22,582 nt of DNA from an uncultured Eubacteriales bacterium. GTDB taxonomy: Bacteria > Bacillota > Clostridia > Peptostreptococcales > Anaerovoracaceae. Made by a program: the position numbers and the translations under genes. Under the pieces are notes generated by a model. The model saw only the letters and a list, made by a program, of their open reading frames with translations. It ran no database searches and had not been told where the DNA came from. Position 1 is the stretch's first letter; each line of letters starts with the position of its first letter. The DNA lies in contig UQMQ01000020.1 of the NCBI GenBank assembly GCA_900542245.1, positions 1-22,582 of the forward strand, given 5' to 3'. Shown here piece by piece: positions 14,462-20,742 of this stretch.

Positions 14462-14911
14462 ATGGCGGAACTTGTGATCAGACAAGCGGAAGAACGGGAT
14501 ATTGCGGCGATAGAAACCTTGGAACAGCAGTGCTTTGCAGTGCCATGGACCTACGAATCGCTTTATCACGATGTGATGCATAACAAGCTGGCGTTTTACA
14601 TCGTCGCCGAAGCGGACGGCGTGCTCTGCGGCTATGTCGGTATCTGGAAGATCGTCGATGAAGGGCACATCACCAATGTGGCGGTGGCGCCGGACTATCG
14701 GCGCAGGCATATCGCGCGCGCGATGCTGGAGGTCTTGATCGAGACCTGCGGACAGAGCGGGATTACAAGCTATACGCTGGAGGTGCGCGTCGGCAACGCG
14801 GCTGCGCGGAAGCTGTATGAGGGGCTCGGCTTTGCGGACGCAGGCGTGCGCAAGGGCTATTACGAGGATAACGGCGAGGACGCCCTCATCATGTGGAAAG
14901 GGAAACTGTGA
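14462..14911 (+). CDS. rimI: Ribosomal-protein-alanine N-acetyltransferase RimI-like (GNAT)
   Basis: I chose the ATG at 14462 behind AGGAG, giving 149 residues that begin MAELVIRQAEERD, like other RimI proteins. An in-frame ATG at 14399, one base after the tsaB stop with its own AGGAG, would add 21 residues and remains possible. The GNAT features are VAPDYRRRHIAR (acetyl-CoA pyrophosphate-binding loop, about 75-86), LEVRVGNAAARKLYEGLGF (106-124, with Glu107 and Tyr119) and the YYEDNGEDALIMW end. RimI acetylates N-terminal alanine, classically of ribosomal protein S18. Its gene is fused to or lodged among tsa genes in many Firmicutes, as here between tsaB and tsaD. The target in this organism is inferred. 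Confidence 0.9.
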   Translation: MAELVIRQAEERDIAAIETLEQQCFAVPWTYESLYHDVMHNKLAFYIVAEADGVLCGYVGIWKIVDEGHITNVAVAPDYRRRHIARAMLEVLIETCGQSGITSYTLEVRVGNAAARKLYEGLGFADAGVRKGYYEDNGEDALIMWKGKL

Positions 14912-14915
14912 AACC

Positions 14916-15935
14916 ATGAAAGACGGAAAATTCCTGACAATGGCAATCGAAAGCAGCTGTGACGAAACCGCGATTGCGGTCGTGGCAGACGGCAGAACAG
15001 TGCTGTCGAATGTCATTTCATCACAGATCGATATTTTTAAGCAATACGGCGGTGTGGTGCCGGAGATCGCCTCCAGACACCATCTCGAAAACATCAACGG
15101 TGTGCTGCAGCAGGCGCTGGACGAGGCAGGCGTGAGCCTTACAGAGATCGATCTGATCGGCGTCACCTACGGACCGGGACTGATCGGCGCGCTGCTGGTC
15201 GGCGTGGCGACCGCCAAGGCGGTGGCTTTCGCCAAAGATATTCCGCTGGTCGGCGTGCATCACCTGCTGGGACATATCAGCGCGAACTATATCCAAGACC
15301 CCGCACTGAAACCGCCATTCATGGCGCTCATCACCAGCGGCGGGCATACCGAGATCGTCGATGTGCAGAGCTATACGCACTGTGAGCTCCTCGGCGGCAC
15401 CAGAGATGATGCGGTCGGCGAAGCGTACGACAAGGTCGCCCGCGTACTGGGGCTCGGCTATCCGGGCGGTCCGAAGATCGACAAGATCGCCAAAGAGGGC
15501 AATCCGCAGGCGATCAATTTCAAACGTGTTTATTTAGAAAAAGACAGCTTTGACTTCAGCTTCAGCGGGCTTAAGACTGCAGTGCTGAACTATATCAATC
15601 AGGAGAAGCAGGCAGGCAGAGAGATCAACCGCGCGGACGTGGCAGCGAGCTTCCAGCAGGCGGTGATGGACGTGCTCGTGCGCAAGACGGTGGACGCAGC
15701 GGTTCTCAAAGGCGAGAAAAAGCTCGTGCTGGCAGGCGGTGTAGCGGCAAACTCCAAGCTCAGAGAAATGCTCGGCGCAGCCTGTGATAAGGCAGGCATT
15801 CGTCTGTACCGGCCCGATCCGATTCTCTGTACGGACAACGGCGCGATGATCGCGGCTGCCGCCTATTACCAATATCAGAGCGGACAGACCGACGATCTGG
15901 AGCTGGAAGCCTACGCGAATCTGCCGCTTGCATAG
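14916..15935 (+). CDS. tsaD: tRNA threonylcarbamoyladenosine transferase TsaD
   Basis: The ATG at 14916 lies four bases after the rimI stop, behind AAAGGGAA in the rimI end. The 339-residue protein matches TsaD in length and motifs: MAIESSCDETAIAVV at the start, the VVPEIASRHHLE stretch (48-58), GPGLIGALLVG (86-96), the metal-binding HHLLGH motif (His116 and His120), SGGHTEI, and CTDNGAMIA near the end. TsaD is the catalytic subunit that transfers threonylcarbamoyl from its AMP ester to A37 of tRNA, in the TsaB-TsaD-TsaE complex. TsaC/Sua5, which makes the AMP ester, is not in this window. The ABC-F gene follows after 14 bases. Confidence 0.97.
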   Translation: MKDGKFLTMAIESSCDETAIAVVADGRTVLSNVISSQIDIFKQYGGVVPEIASRHHLENINGVLQQALDEAGVSLTEIDLIGVTYGPGLIGALLVGVATAKAVAFAKDIPLVGVHHLLGHISANYIQDPALKPPFMALITSGGHTEIVDVQSYTHCELLGGTRDDAVGEAYDKVARVLGLGYPGGPKIDKIAKEGNPQAINFKRVYLEKDSFDFSFSGLKTAVLNYINQEKQAGREINRADVAASFQQAVMDVLVRKTVDAAVLKGEKKLVLAGGVAANSKLREMLGAACDKAGIRLYRPDPILCTDNGAMIAAAAYYQYQSGQTDDLELEAYANLPLA

Positions 15936-15949
15936 GAGACGCGAAAACC

Positions 15950-17905
15950 ATGATCATTTTATCAGCAAATCGTTTAAGTAAGGTATACGGCACCGACGTG
16001 ATCCTGCAGGATGTCAGCTTCCATGTCAATGCCGGTGACCGCGTCGGCATCGTCGGACGAAACGGTGCGGGCAAGACAACCCTCCTCAAATTACTGACCG
16101 GAGAACTGACGGCAGACGAGGGGGAATTTTTCGTGTCCCAGGATACGCGTGTCGGCTACCTCAAGCAGCGCGACAACTTTGACAGCGAGGGTACGGTGAT
16201 CGGTGAGATCGACAAAATTTTTACCGAAATCCACGCGCTCGAAGCACAGATCGAACAGGTGACCGCGGAGATCGAAGCCGGCAAAAGCGATGCGGCGCAG
16301 ATCGAAAAACTCGACCGTCTGCACCTTACCTATGAGCAAAAGGGCGGCTATACCTACAAATCCGAGATCACAGGCATTTTGCACTCTATGGCGTTCACCT
16401 CGGAATTTTACAGCAAAAAGATCGGTTCCCTGTCCGGCGGCGAGCGGACCAGATTGGCGCTGGCAGCGCTGCTGCTCGAAAAGCCGGAGCTCCTACTCCT
16501 CGACGAGCCGACCAACCATCTGGATATCGGTACACTCAAATGGCTCGAGCAATATCTGGCGAGCTATAAGGGCACCATCATGGTCGTTTCCCACGACCGG
16601 TATTTTTTGGATCGGATCGCGAACCGCATTTTTGAAGTCGAGCATCATAAAGTTTACACCTATGAGGGAAACTATACGAAGTCGCTTGCACAGAAGGCGC
16701 TGCGCCGCGAGACACAGCAGCGTGCCTACGACAACCAGCAGCGGGAGATCGCCAGACAGGAAGAGATGATTCGCAAGATGAAGCAGCATGGTACAGAGCA
16801 TCTGGCCAAGCGCGCGGCTTCCCGCGAAAAGCGTCTGGACATGATCGAGCGGGTCGAACGTCCGGAGGCGCTGCAGGGACGGATGAAAATTAGTTTCAAG
16901 CAGAATTTCCCTTCCGGCGAAGATGTGATTCTGGCAAAGGAGCTTTCCAAGTCCTTTGGATTTGGTGAAAACAAGCGCGAACTGTTCCGGCATGTCGATC
17001 TGGACATCAAGCGCGGCGAGCGCATCTGTATCGTCGGTCCGAACGGTGTCGGCAAGACGACGCTTTTGCGGATTTTGCTGGAGGAGCAGCAGCCGACGAG
17101 CGGCTATCTCAAAATCGGGCACAACGTAGCCTTTGGCTACTACGATCAGGGGCAGCTTTTGCTCAACGCCTCCAATACCGTTTTGGAAGAGCTCAAGGAA
17201 TCCTATCGCCTGTATACGGATACGGAAATGCGCTCGATCCTGGGACGCTTTCTGTTCCGCGGCGATGACGTGTTCCTGCGGGTCGGCAGTCTGTCCGGCG
17301 GCGAGAAAGCCCGCCTTTCTCTGCTCAAGCTGATGCTCAGCGGCGCCAACACGCTGATCCTCGATGAACCGACCAACCATCTGGATATCGATTCCAAGGA
17401 GGTCTTTGAGGACGCGCTGCTGGAATTTCCGGGGACGGCGATCATCGTATCGCACGACCGTTATTTCCTGCAGAAGATCCCGACCCGGATTTTGGAGCTG
17501 ACGCATGACGGCTTCAACGAGTATCTGGGCAAATACGACTACTATCTCGAAAAGAAAGAGTCGCTCGGCTCCGGCAAGCAGTATCTGGCAGACCTGGGCA
17601 GTGAAAACGCCGCGCGCGGCGGCGGGGGCGATGCACAGAGCACAGCGCCGCTGGATGCGTCGCAGCAGCGGCTTCTCAACAAGCAGAAGGAAGCCGAGGA
17701 ACGGCGGCGGCAGCGGCAGAGCGAGAAGCTGGAGGCAGAGATCGAGCGCCTGGAAACGAAGATCGCGGAGGTCGAATCGCAAATGAACGATGAGAAGAAC
17801 GCGGCGGACTACAATGCGATGCAGGAGCTGAGCAGTGCGCACGAAACGCTTTCCGAAGCCTTAGAAACGGCATTTGAACAGTGGTCGGCACTGCAGGAGT
17901 CGTAA
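15950..17905 (+). CDS. ydiF: ABC-F family ribosome-associated ATPase, YdiF type
   Basis: The ATG at 15950 follows AGGAG, which overlaps the tsaD stop. The 651-residue soluble protein has two ABC cassettes and no membrane segments. The first has Walker A GRNGAGKT (36-43), signature LSGGERTRLALAALLLE and LLLLDEPTNHLDI. The second has Walker A GPNGVGKT (363-370), signature LSGGEKARLSL and LILDEPTNHLDI. A charged linker between them (around 240-310, with the RQEEMIRKMKQHG helix) is the P-site tRNA interaction motif region. The C-terminal ~100 residues form a predicted coiled coil rich in Glu, Arg and Gln. ABC-F proteins act on ribosomes at the E site to relieve stalled translation; some give antibiotic protection. 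Position after tsaD and the coiled-coil end fit YdiF rather than a resistance factor, though the symbol is a best guess. Confidence 0.92.
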   Translation: MIILSANRLSKVYGTDVILQDVSFHVNAGDRVGIVGRNGAGKTTLLKLLTGELTADEGEFFVSQDTRVGYLKQRDNFDSEGTVIGEIDKIFTEIHALEAQIEQVTAEIEAGKSDAAQIEKLDRLHLTYEQKGGYTYKSEITGILHSMAFTSEFYSKKIGSLSGGERTRLALAALLLEKPELLLLDEPTNHLDIGTLKWLEQYLASYKGTIMVVSHDRYFLDRIANRIFEVEHHKVYTYEGNYTKSLAQKALRRETQQRAYDNQQREIARQEEMIRKMKQHGTEHLAKRAASREKRLDMIERVERPEALQGRMKISFKQNFPSGEDVILAKELSKSFGFGENKRELFRHVDLDIKRGERICIVGPNGVGKTTLLRILLEEQQPTSGYLKIGHNVAFGYYDQGQLLLNASNTVLEELKESYRLYTDTEMRSILGRFLFRGDDVFLRVGSLSGGEKARLSLLKLMLSGANTLILDEPTNHLDIDSKEVFEDALLEFPGTAIIVSHDRYFLQKIPTRILELTHDGFNEYLGKYDYYLEKKESLGSGKQYLADLGSENAARGGGGDAQSTAPLDASQQRLLNKQKEAEERRRQRQSEKLEAEIERLETKIAEVESQMNDEKNAADYNAMQELSSAHETLSEALETAFEQWSALQES

Positions 17906-17943
17906 ATTTCACAAAAATAACAAAAAAATGGGGTAATTTACCC

Positions 17944-17972
17944 TTGCAATGACAGAAAAAACTTTATATAAT
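17944..17972 (+). promoter_or_regulatory. Sigma-A promoter of acpP-rex
   Basis: TTGCAA (17944-17949) and TATAAT (17967-17972) are 17 bp apart, so transcription should start near 17979. A 13-base perfect palindrome, GGGTAA-T-TTACCC, ends right before the -35 at 17943 and could be an operator. No terminator for the ABC-F gene was seen in 17906-17930. Confidence 0.85.
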
Positions 17973-17990
17973 GAAACGTAGCTTATGATA

Positions 17991-18008
17991 TAGTTAAATT
18001 TATAACTG
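17991..18008 (+). promoter_or_regulatory. Candidate Rex operator in the acpP-rex leader
   Basis: TAGTTAAATTTATAACTG matches the clostridial Rex consensus TTGTTAA-N4-TTAACAA at 11 of 14 fixed positions. It lies just downstream of the predicted transcription start and 20 bases before acpP. Rex is encoded in the same unit, so autoregulation by NADH/NAD+ ratio is plausible but inferred. Confidence 0.5.
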
Positions 18009-18028
18009 AAAAAACATGGAGGCTTAGT

Positions 18029-18256
18029 ATGATTTTTGATGAGATTAAGGATATTATTATAGACCAGCTGCAGGTGGAGGAGTCCGAAGTGACGATGGAC
18101 ACCAACCTGATGAAAGATCTCTCTGCAGACTCTCTGGATGCGGTTGAGATCATCATGGCTATCGAGGAGGAGTACGGTATTGAGATTCCGGATGAAGATG
18201 CGGAAACGTTCCAGACCGTCGGCGATCTCGTAAAATATGTAGAAGAGAATAAATAA
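18029..18256 (+). CDS. acpP: Acyl carrier protein
   Basis: The ATG at 18029 follows TGGAGG. The 75-residue acidic protein has the carrier fold and the phosphopantetheine site LSADSLDAVE, with Ser35 as the attachment residue, and ends ETFQTVGDLVKYVEENK, typical of fatty-acid synthesis ACP. It carries growing acyl chains as thioesters between the type II fatty-acid synthase enzymes in the cytoplasm. None of the usual fab genes are near, so this copy is separated from that cluster. It shares a promoter with rex, whose ATG is 21 bases after its stop. A link between redox state and lipid synthesis is possible but only inferred. Whether this is the sole ACP of the organism cannot be judged. Confidence 0.94.
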   Translation: MIFDEIKDIIIDQLQVEESEVTMDTNLMKDLSADSLDAVEIIMAIEEEYGIEIPDEDAETFQTVGDLVKYVEENK

Positions 18257-18277
18257 AAAAACGTAGGAGTACGGGGT

Positions 18278-18922
18278 ATGAGAGAGAAACAGATATCAAA
18301 AGCCGTCATCAAAAGACTGCCGAGATACCGGAGATATCTGCGCGAGCTGCAGAAAAAGGGCATCGAGAAGATTTCCTCCAAGGATCTGAGCAATCTGATC
18401 GGATATACGGCTTCGCAGATCAGACAGGACTTAAACAACTTCGGTGGGTTCGGACAGCAGGGATACGGCTACAGTGTCAACTATCTGTACGAAGAGATCG
18501 GCAATATCCTGGGTCTGAACAAGGAATATCAGCTTGTGGTCGTCGGTTACGGCAGACTTGGTCAGGCGATGGCAAGCTACATCTATAAGAATGAAAAGAA
18601 CTTCCACATCAGAGGCATCTTTGATGTCAAGGAGATCATTCGCGACGTAGAGTTTAAGGATGCGGAGATCCTGACCTGCCGCTCGCTGGCAAGCTTTGTC
18701 AAGGAGCAGCACATCGACATCGCAGTCATCACAGTACCCGCAGAGAAAGCGCAGATTGTTGCCGACACGGTTTCCGATGCCGGGATTAAGGCAATCTGGA
18801 ATTTTACCGCGGTGGATCTGGAGCTGCCGGAGGATGTTGCCGTTGAGAACGTGCATGTGAGCGACAGCCTGCACGCACTGACCTATTATATGCAGGACAT
18901 GCAGCACGAGGACGAGGCATAA
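18278..18922 (+). CDS. rex: Redox-sensing transcriptional repressor Rex
   Basis: The ATG at 18278 follows TAGGAG. The 214-residue protein has the Rex architecture. An N-terminal winged helix comes first, with AVIKRLPRYRRYLRELQKKG (9-28) and the recognition-helix region SQIRQDLNNFGGFGQQGYGY (46-65). A Rossmann domain follows, starting LVVVGYGRLGQA (86-97), with Asp116 in IRGIFDV, and a C-terminal swap helix (DSLHALTYYMQDMQ). Rex dimers bind DNA when NAD+ is high and release it when NADH rises, controlling fermentation and redox genes. A candidate operator lies in its own leader. Its place downstream of tsaD and the ABC-F gene matches the Bacillus order. A terminator shared with the converging ferredoxin gene follows. 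Confidence 0.97.
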   Translation: MREKQISKAVIKRLPRYRRYLRELQKKGIEKISSKDLSNLIGYTASQIRQDLNNFGGFGQQGYGYSVNYLYEEIGNILGLNKEYQLVVVGYGRLGQAMASYIYKNEKNFHIRGIFDVKEIIRDVEFKDAEILTCRSLASFVKEQHIDIAVITVPAEKAQIVADTVSDAGIKAIWNFTAVDLELPEDVAVENVHVSDSLHALTYYMQDMQHEDEA

Positions 18923-18940
18923 GACAAAAAGCAAAAAAAG

Positions 18941-18967
18941 CAACCGACCTGTTGGCCGGTTGTTTTT
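18941..18967. terminator. Terminator between the converging rex and ferredoxin genes
   Basis: CAACCGACC (18941-18949), a TGTT loop and GGCCGGTTG (18954-18962) pair with one mismatch and are followed by TTTTT. On the other strand the hairpin is followed by a T-rich run (complement of the A-rich 18925-18939), so it can serve both converging genes. Confidence 0.88.
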
Positions 18968-18990
18968 GTCTTCTGTAGTGCGTATGTAGA

Positions 18991-19161
18991 TTAAGCTTCT
19001 ACCGGTGCGTCTACTGGACATGCATCTGCGCAGGAACCGCAGTCGATGCACTTGTCAGCGTCAACCACATAGATGTTGTCGCCTTCAGCGATAGCTTCTA
19101 CTGGACATTCAGCTGCACATGCACCGCAAGCGATGCAAGCATCTGTAATTTTATAAGCCAT
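18991..19161 (-). CDS. 2[4Fe-4S] ferredoxin, clostridial type
   Basis: On the minus strand an ATG at 19159-19161, behind AGGAGG, opens a 56-residue protein ending at a TAA (complement of 18991-18993). It contains two CxxCxxCxxxCP cluster motifs: Cys9, Cys12, Cys15, Cys19 and Cys38, Cys41, Cys44, Cys48. The acidic composition and pseudo-twofold repeat are those of clostridial ferredoxins. This protein is a low-potential electron carrier for pyruvate:ferredoxin oxidoreductase, hydrogenase, Rnf and related enzymes in the cytoplasm. The gene is monocistronic, with its own promoter and a shared bidirectional terminator. It lies next to rex and shares a divergent promoter region with the P-loop/Asp23 gene. 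Confidence 0.97.
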   Translation of the reverse strand: MAYKITDACIACGACAAECPVEAIAEGDNIYVVDADKCIDCGSCADACPVDAPVEA

Positions 19162-19203
19162 GTTCTTGTCCTCCTATTAAAAAGATATATCTTTACGAGG
19201 ACA

Positions 19204-19232
19204 ATTATAGCAGAATGCGTTATAATAGTAAA
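19204..19232 (-). promoter_or_regulatory. Promoter of the ferredoxin gene, overlapping a divergent one
   Basis: On the minus strand TTTACT (complement of 19227-19232) and TATAAT (complement of 19204-19209) are 17 bp apart, about 45 bases upstream of the ferredoxin ATG. A plus-strand TATAAT at 19221-19226 lies inside the spacer and could serve the gene starting at 19289, though its -35 (GGACAA, 19199-19204) is poor. The two promoters would exclude each other. Confidence 0.65.
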
Positions 19233-19288
19233 GTACCAATCGAGTGAAATTCCGGTGAAAATTTTAGGGAAAAGGAAAGAAAACAGAG

Positions 19289-20104
19289 ATGCAAGTCTAT
19301 ACATTAGTAGGAAAGAGCGGGAGCGGCAAGAGCTTCCATGCCATGGAATTATGCAAGAAGAAGCAGATTGACGGCATCATCGACGACGGACTGTTCATCT
19401 ATCAGAACACCATCGTCGCGGGTGTTTCCGCCAAACGTTCGCAGACCAAGATCGGCGCGGTCAAGGTCGCGCTGTTTCTGGACAGTGCGAGCTGCAAGGA
19501 GGTCAAAGCAGCGATCGAGGAAAGACAGCCAGGCAGCATCCTTGTGCTCGGCACCAGTGTGGAGATGGTCGACAAGATCATTCGCAGGCTGGGTCTGCCG
19601 ATGCCGGAGGCGGACAGCCCGCGCCGCATCCGCATCGAAGACATTACGACAGAGGAGGAGCGCAAGGTCGCCCGCCAGCAGCGGGACAAACTCGGCAAGC
19701 ACGTGATCCCGGCTCCGGCGCTGCAGCTCAAGCATAATTTCGCAGGGTATTTCATGGACCCGCTGCGCCTGTTCCGCGGCAAGGATCAGGGGGCGGCCGC
19801 CGAGCGGACGGTCGTGCGCCCGACCTACAGCTACATGGGCGAATACTATGTAGCGGAACGTGTGATGGACGACATTGTGAACTGCGTCGCCGCGGCGATG
19901 CCGGCGGTCGGCAGGGTGGTCTACGTCAGTCACGGCGCCCAGCCGGAGGCTTATGATCTCTTAGTGGTGATTCGCCTGCGCAGGGGATATCCGCTCTGGG
20001 AAACGGCGGGCATCTTCCAGACTGCAGTCAAGGATGCTGTCGAGACGATGACAGCCTTCAACGTGGTACATGTGGATGTTGAGGTACGCGATCTGGAGAG
20101 CTAG
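19289..20104 (+). CDS. P-loop ATPase fused to an Asp23/Gls24-like domain
   Basis: The ATG at 19289 follows AAAGGAAAG. The 271-residue protein begins with a Walker A motif GKSGSGKS (8-15). A segment IIDDGLFIYQNTIVAGVSAKR (30-50) then resembles conserved P-loop proteins of Clostridia. Further strands include SILVLGTS (83-90), which may serve as Walker B or a sensor. A basic linker (about 110-175) leads to residues ~178-270, which look like an Asp23/Gls24 (YloU-like) domain: YVAERVMDDIVNCVAAAMPAVGRV, then LLVVIRLRRGYPLWETAGIFQTAVKDAVETMTAF and VVHVDVEVRDL. No signal peptide or membrane segment is visible. Asp23-like proteins are linked to envelope stress and membrane scaffolding, but the function of this fusion is unknown. 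It lies between a ferredoxin gene and the heat-shock operon groESL. Confidence 0.75.
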   Translation: MQVYTLVGKSGSGKSFHAMELCKKKQIDGIIDDGLFIYQNTIVAGVSAKRSQTKIGAVKVALFLDSASCKEVKAAIEERQPGSILVLGTSVEMVDKIIRRLGLPMPEADSPRRIRIEDITTEEERKVARQQRDKLGKHVIPAPALQLKHNFAGYFMDPLRLFRGKDQGAAAERTVVRPTYSYMGEYYVAERVMDDIVNCVAAAMPAVGRVVYVSHGAQPEAYDLLVVIRLRRGYPLWETAGIFQTAVKDAVETMTAFNVVHVDVEVRDLES

Positions 20105-20166
20105 GGCGCAGGCGCGCCGCGTCCTGCAAGGCGCTCTGCGCTGCCGGACTGTGCTGCTGGACTACG

Positions 20167-20250
20167 CTTGGTGTGTCGAAACGCCTTTGCCGCCTGTGCT
20201 TGGCGTGTCGAAACGCCTCAGCAGTCTATACTTGGCGTGTCGAAACGCCT
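20167..20250 (+). repeat. Three 20-bp units at an exact 32-bp period
   Basis: The unit CTTGGCGTGTCGAAACGCCT occurs at 20167-20186 (one base changed), 20199-20218 and 20231-20250. Each unit contains the inverted repeat GGCGT-GTCGAA-ACGCC. The 12-base spacers differ, sharing only a G.CT pattern. Just upstream an 11-base motif (GCTGCCGGACT, 20140-20150) is repeated with one change at 20153-20163. The period is not a multiple of three and no gene is encoded. The cluster ends 60 bp before the groESL -35. Confidence 0.88.
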
Positions 20251-20261
20251 CGCAGGAACAC

Positions 20262-20278
20262 TTCACAGAAACTTCACA
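20262..20278 (+). promoter_or_regulatory. Tandem TTCACA boxes at 11-bp period
   Basis: TTCACA (20262-20267), five bases, TTCACA (20273-20278) is a direct repeat one helical turn apart, 31 bp upstream of the groESL -35. This spacing is that of response-regulator sites such as Bacillus PhoP boxes, but two copies alone are weak evidence. Confidence 0.35.
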
Positions 20279-20309
20279 GATTTTCGCAGGAAAAACGGCA
20301 AAAAACGTA

Positions 20310-20337
20310 TTGACAACGAAACAAAGCCTGCTATAAT
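20310..20337 (+). promoter_or_regulatory. Sigma-A promoter of groESL
   Basis: A consensus TTGACA (20310-20315) and TATAAT (20332-20337) with 16-bp spacing. The start would fall close to 20344-20347, at the edge of the CIRCE operator. Confidence 0.92.
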
Positions 20338-20346
20338 AAAATTATG

Positions 20347-20373
20347 TTAGCACTCAATAGCAAAGAGTGCTAA
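20347..20373 (+). promoter_or_regulatory. CIRCE operator (HrcA binding site)
   Basis: TTAGCACTC (20347-20355), nine bases, GAGTGCTAA (20365-20373) is a perfect CIRCE inverted repeat. It overlaps the transcription start, so the HrcA repressor should block groESL transcription until heat shock. hrcA itself is not in this window. Confidence 0.98.
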
Positions 20374-20442
20374 GAACACCGAGAGAATATGAGCATAGCT
20401 GCTCATCACAAAACATAAAATTACAAAACGGAGGTAATGACA

Positions 20443-20718
20443 ATGACAGGTATCAGACCATTAGGCGACAGAGTCGTCATCAAGAAGGCAGAGATGGAAG
20501 AGAAGACACAGGGCGGACTGATCTTGACCAGTGCGGCGAAAGAGAAACCGCAGATGGCAGAGGTCGTAGCAGTCGGACCGGGCACCAAGGACGAACCGAT
20601 GGAGCTGAAAGTCGGCGACAAGGTCGTATTCAGCAAGTACGGCGGCGCTGAGATCAAATATCAGGGCGAAGAATACACGATTATGCACCAGAGCGAAATT
20701 CTGGCAGTCATTGAATAA
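20443..20718 (+). CDS. groES: Co-chaperonin GroES
   Basis: Two in-frame ATGs lie near the GGAGGT site (20430-20435). The second, at 20443, has proper 7-base spacing and gives MTGIRPLGDRVV, so I chose it over 20437, which is one base from the site. The 91-residue product shows the family beta-barrel pattern: RPLGDRVVIKKAE, the GroEL-contacting mobile loop EEKTQGGLILTSAAKEKP (about 17-34), VVAVGPG and KVGDKVVFSKYGGAEIKYQGEEY. Seven subunits form the lid of the GroEL chamber in the cytoplasm. It is the first gene of the CIRCE-controlled operon, 24 bases upstream of groEL. Confidence 0.98.
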   Translation: MTGIRPLGDRVVIKKAEMEEKTQGGLILTSAAKEKPQMAEVVAVGPGTKDEPMELKVGDKVVFSKYGGAEIKYQGEEYTIMHQSEILAVIE

Positions 20719-20742
20719 GACGGACGAAAGGGGATATAAAAA

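Noticed and set aside
14183..15166. A 327-codon minus-strand open frame opposite tsaB-rimI-tsaD
   Set aside because: It crosses three convincing overlapping or adjacent genes and shows no family motif.
16493..17842. A 449-codon open frame on the minus strand opposite the ABC-F gene
   Set aside because: It lies wholly antisense to a gene with clear motifs in both cassettes and has no recognisable domain; long antisense frames are common in GC-rich coding DNA.
20167..20250. The 32-bp-period repeat as a small CRISPR array
   Set aside because: The conserved part is only 20 bp, the spacers are only 12 bp, there are three copies, and no cas gene is near.
20070..20336. A small open frame across the repeats before groES
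   Set aside because: The 32-bp repeat shifts frame at each copy and the frame runs into the groESL promoter, so coding selection is unlikely.
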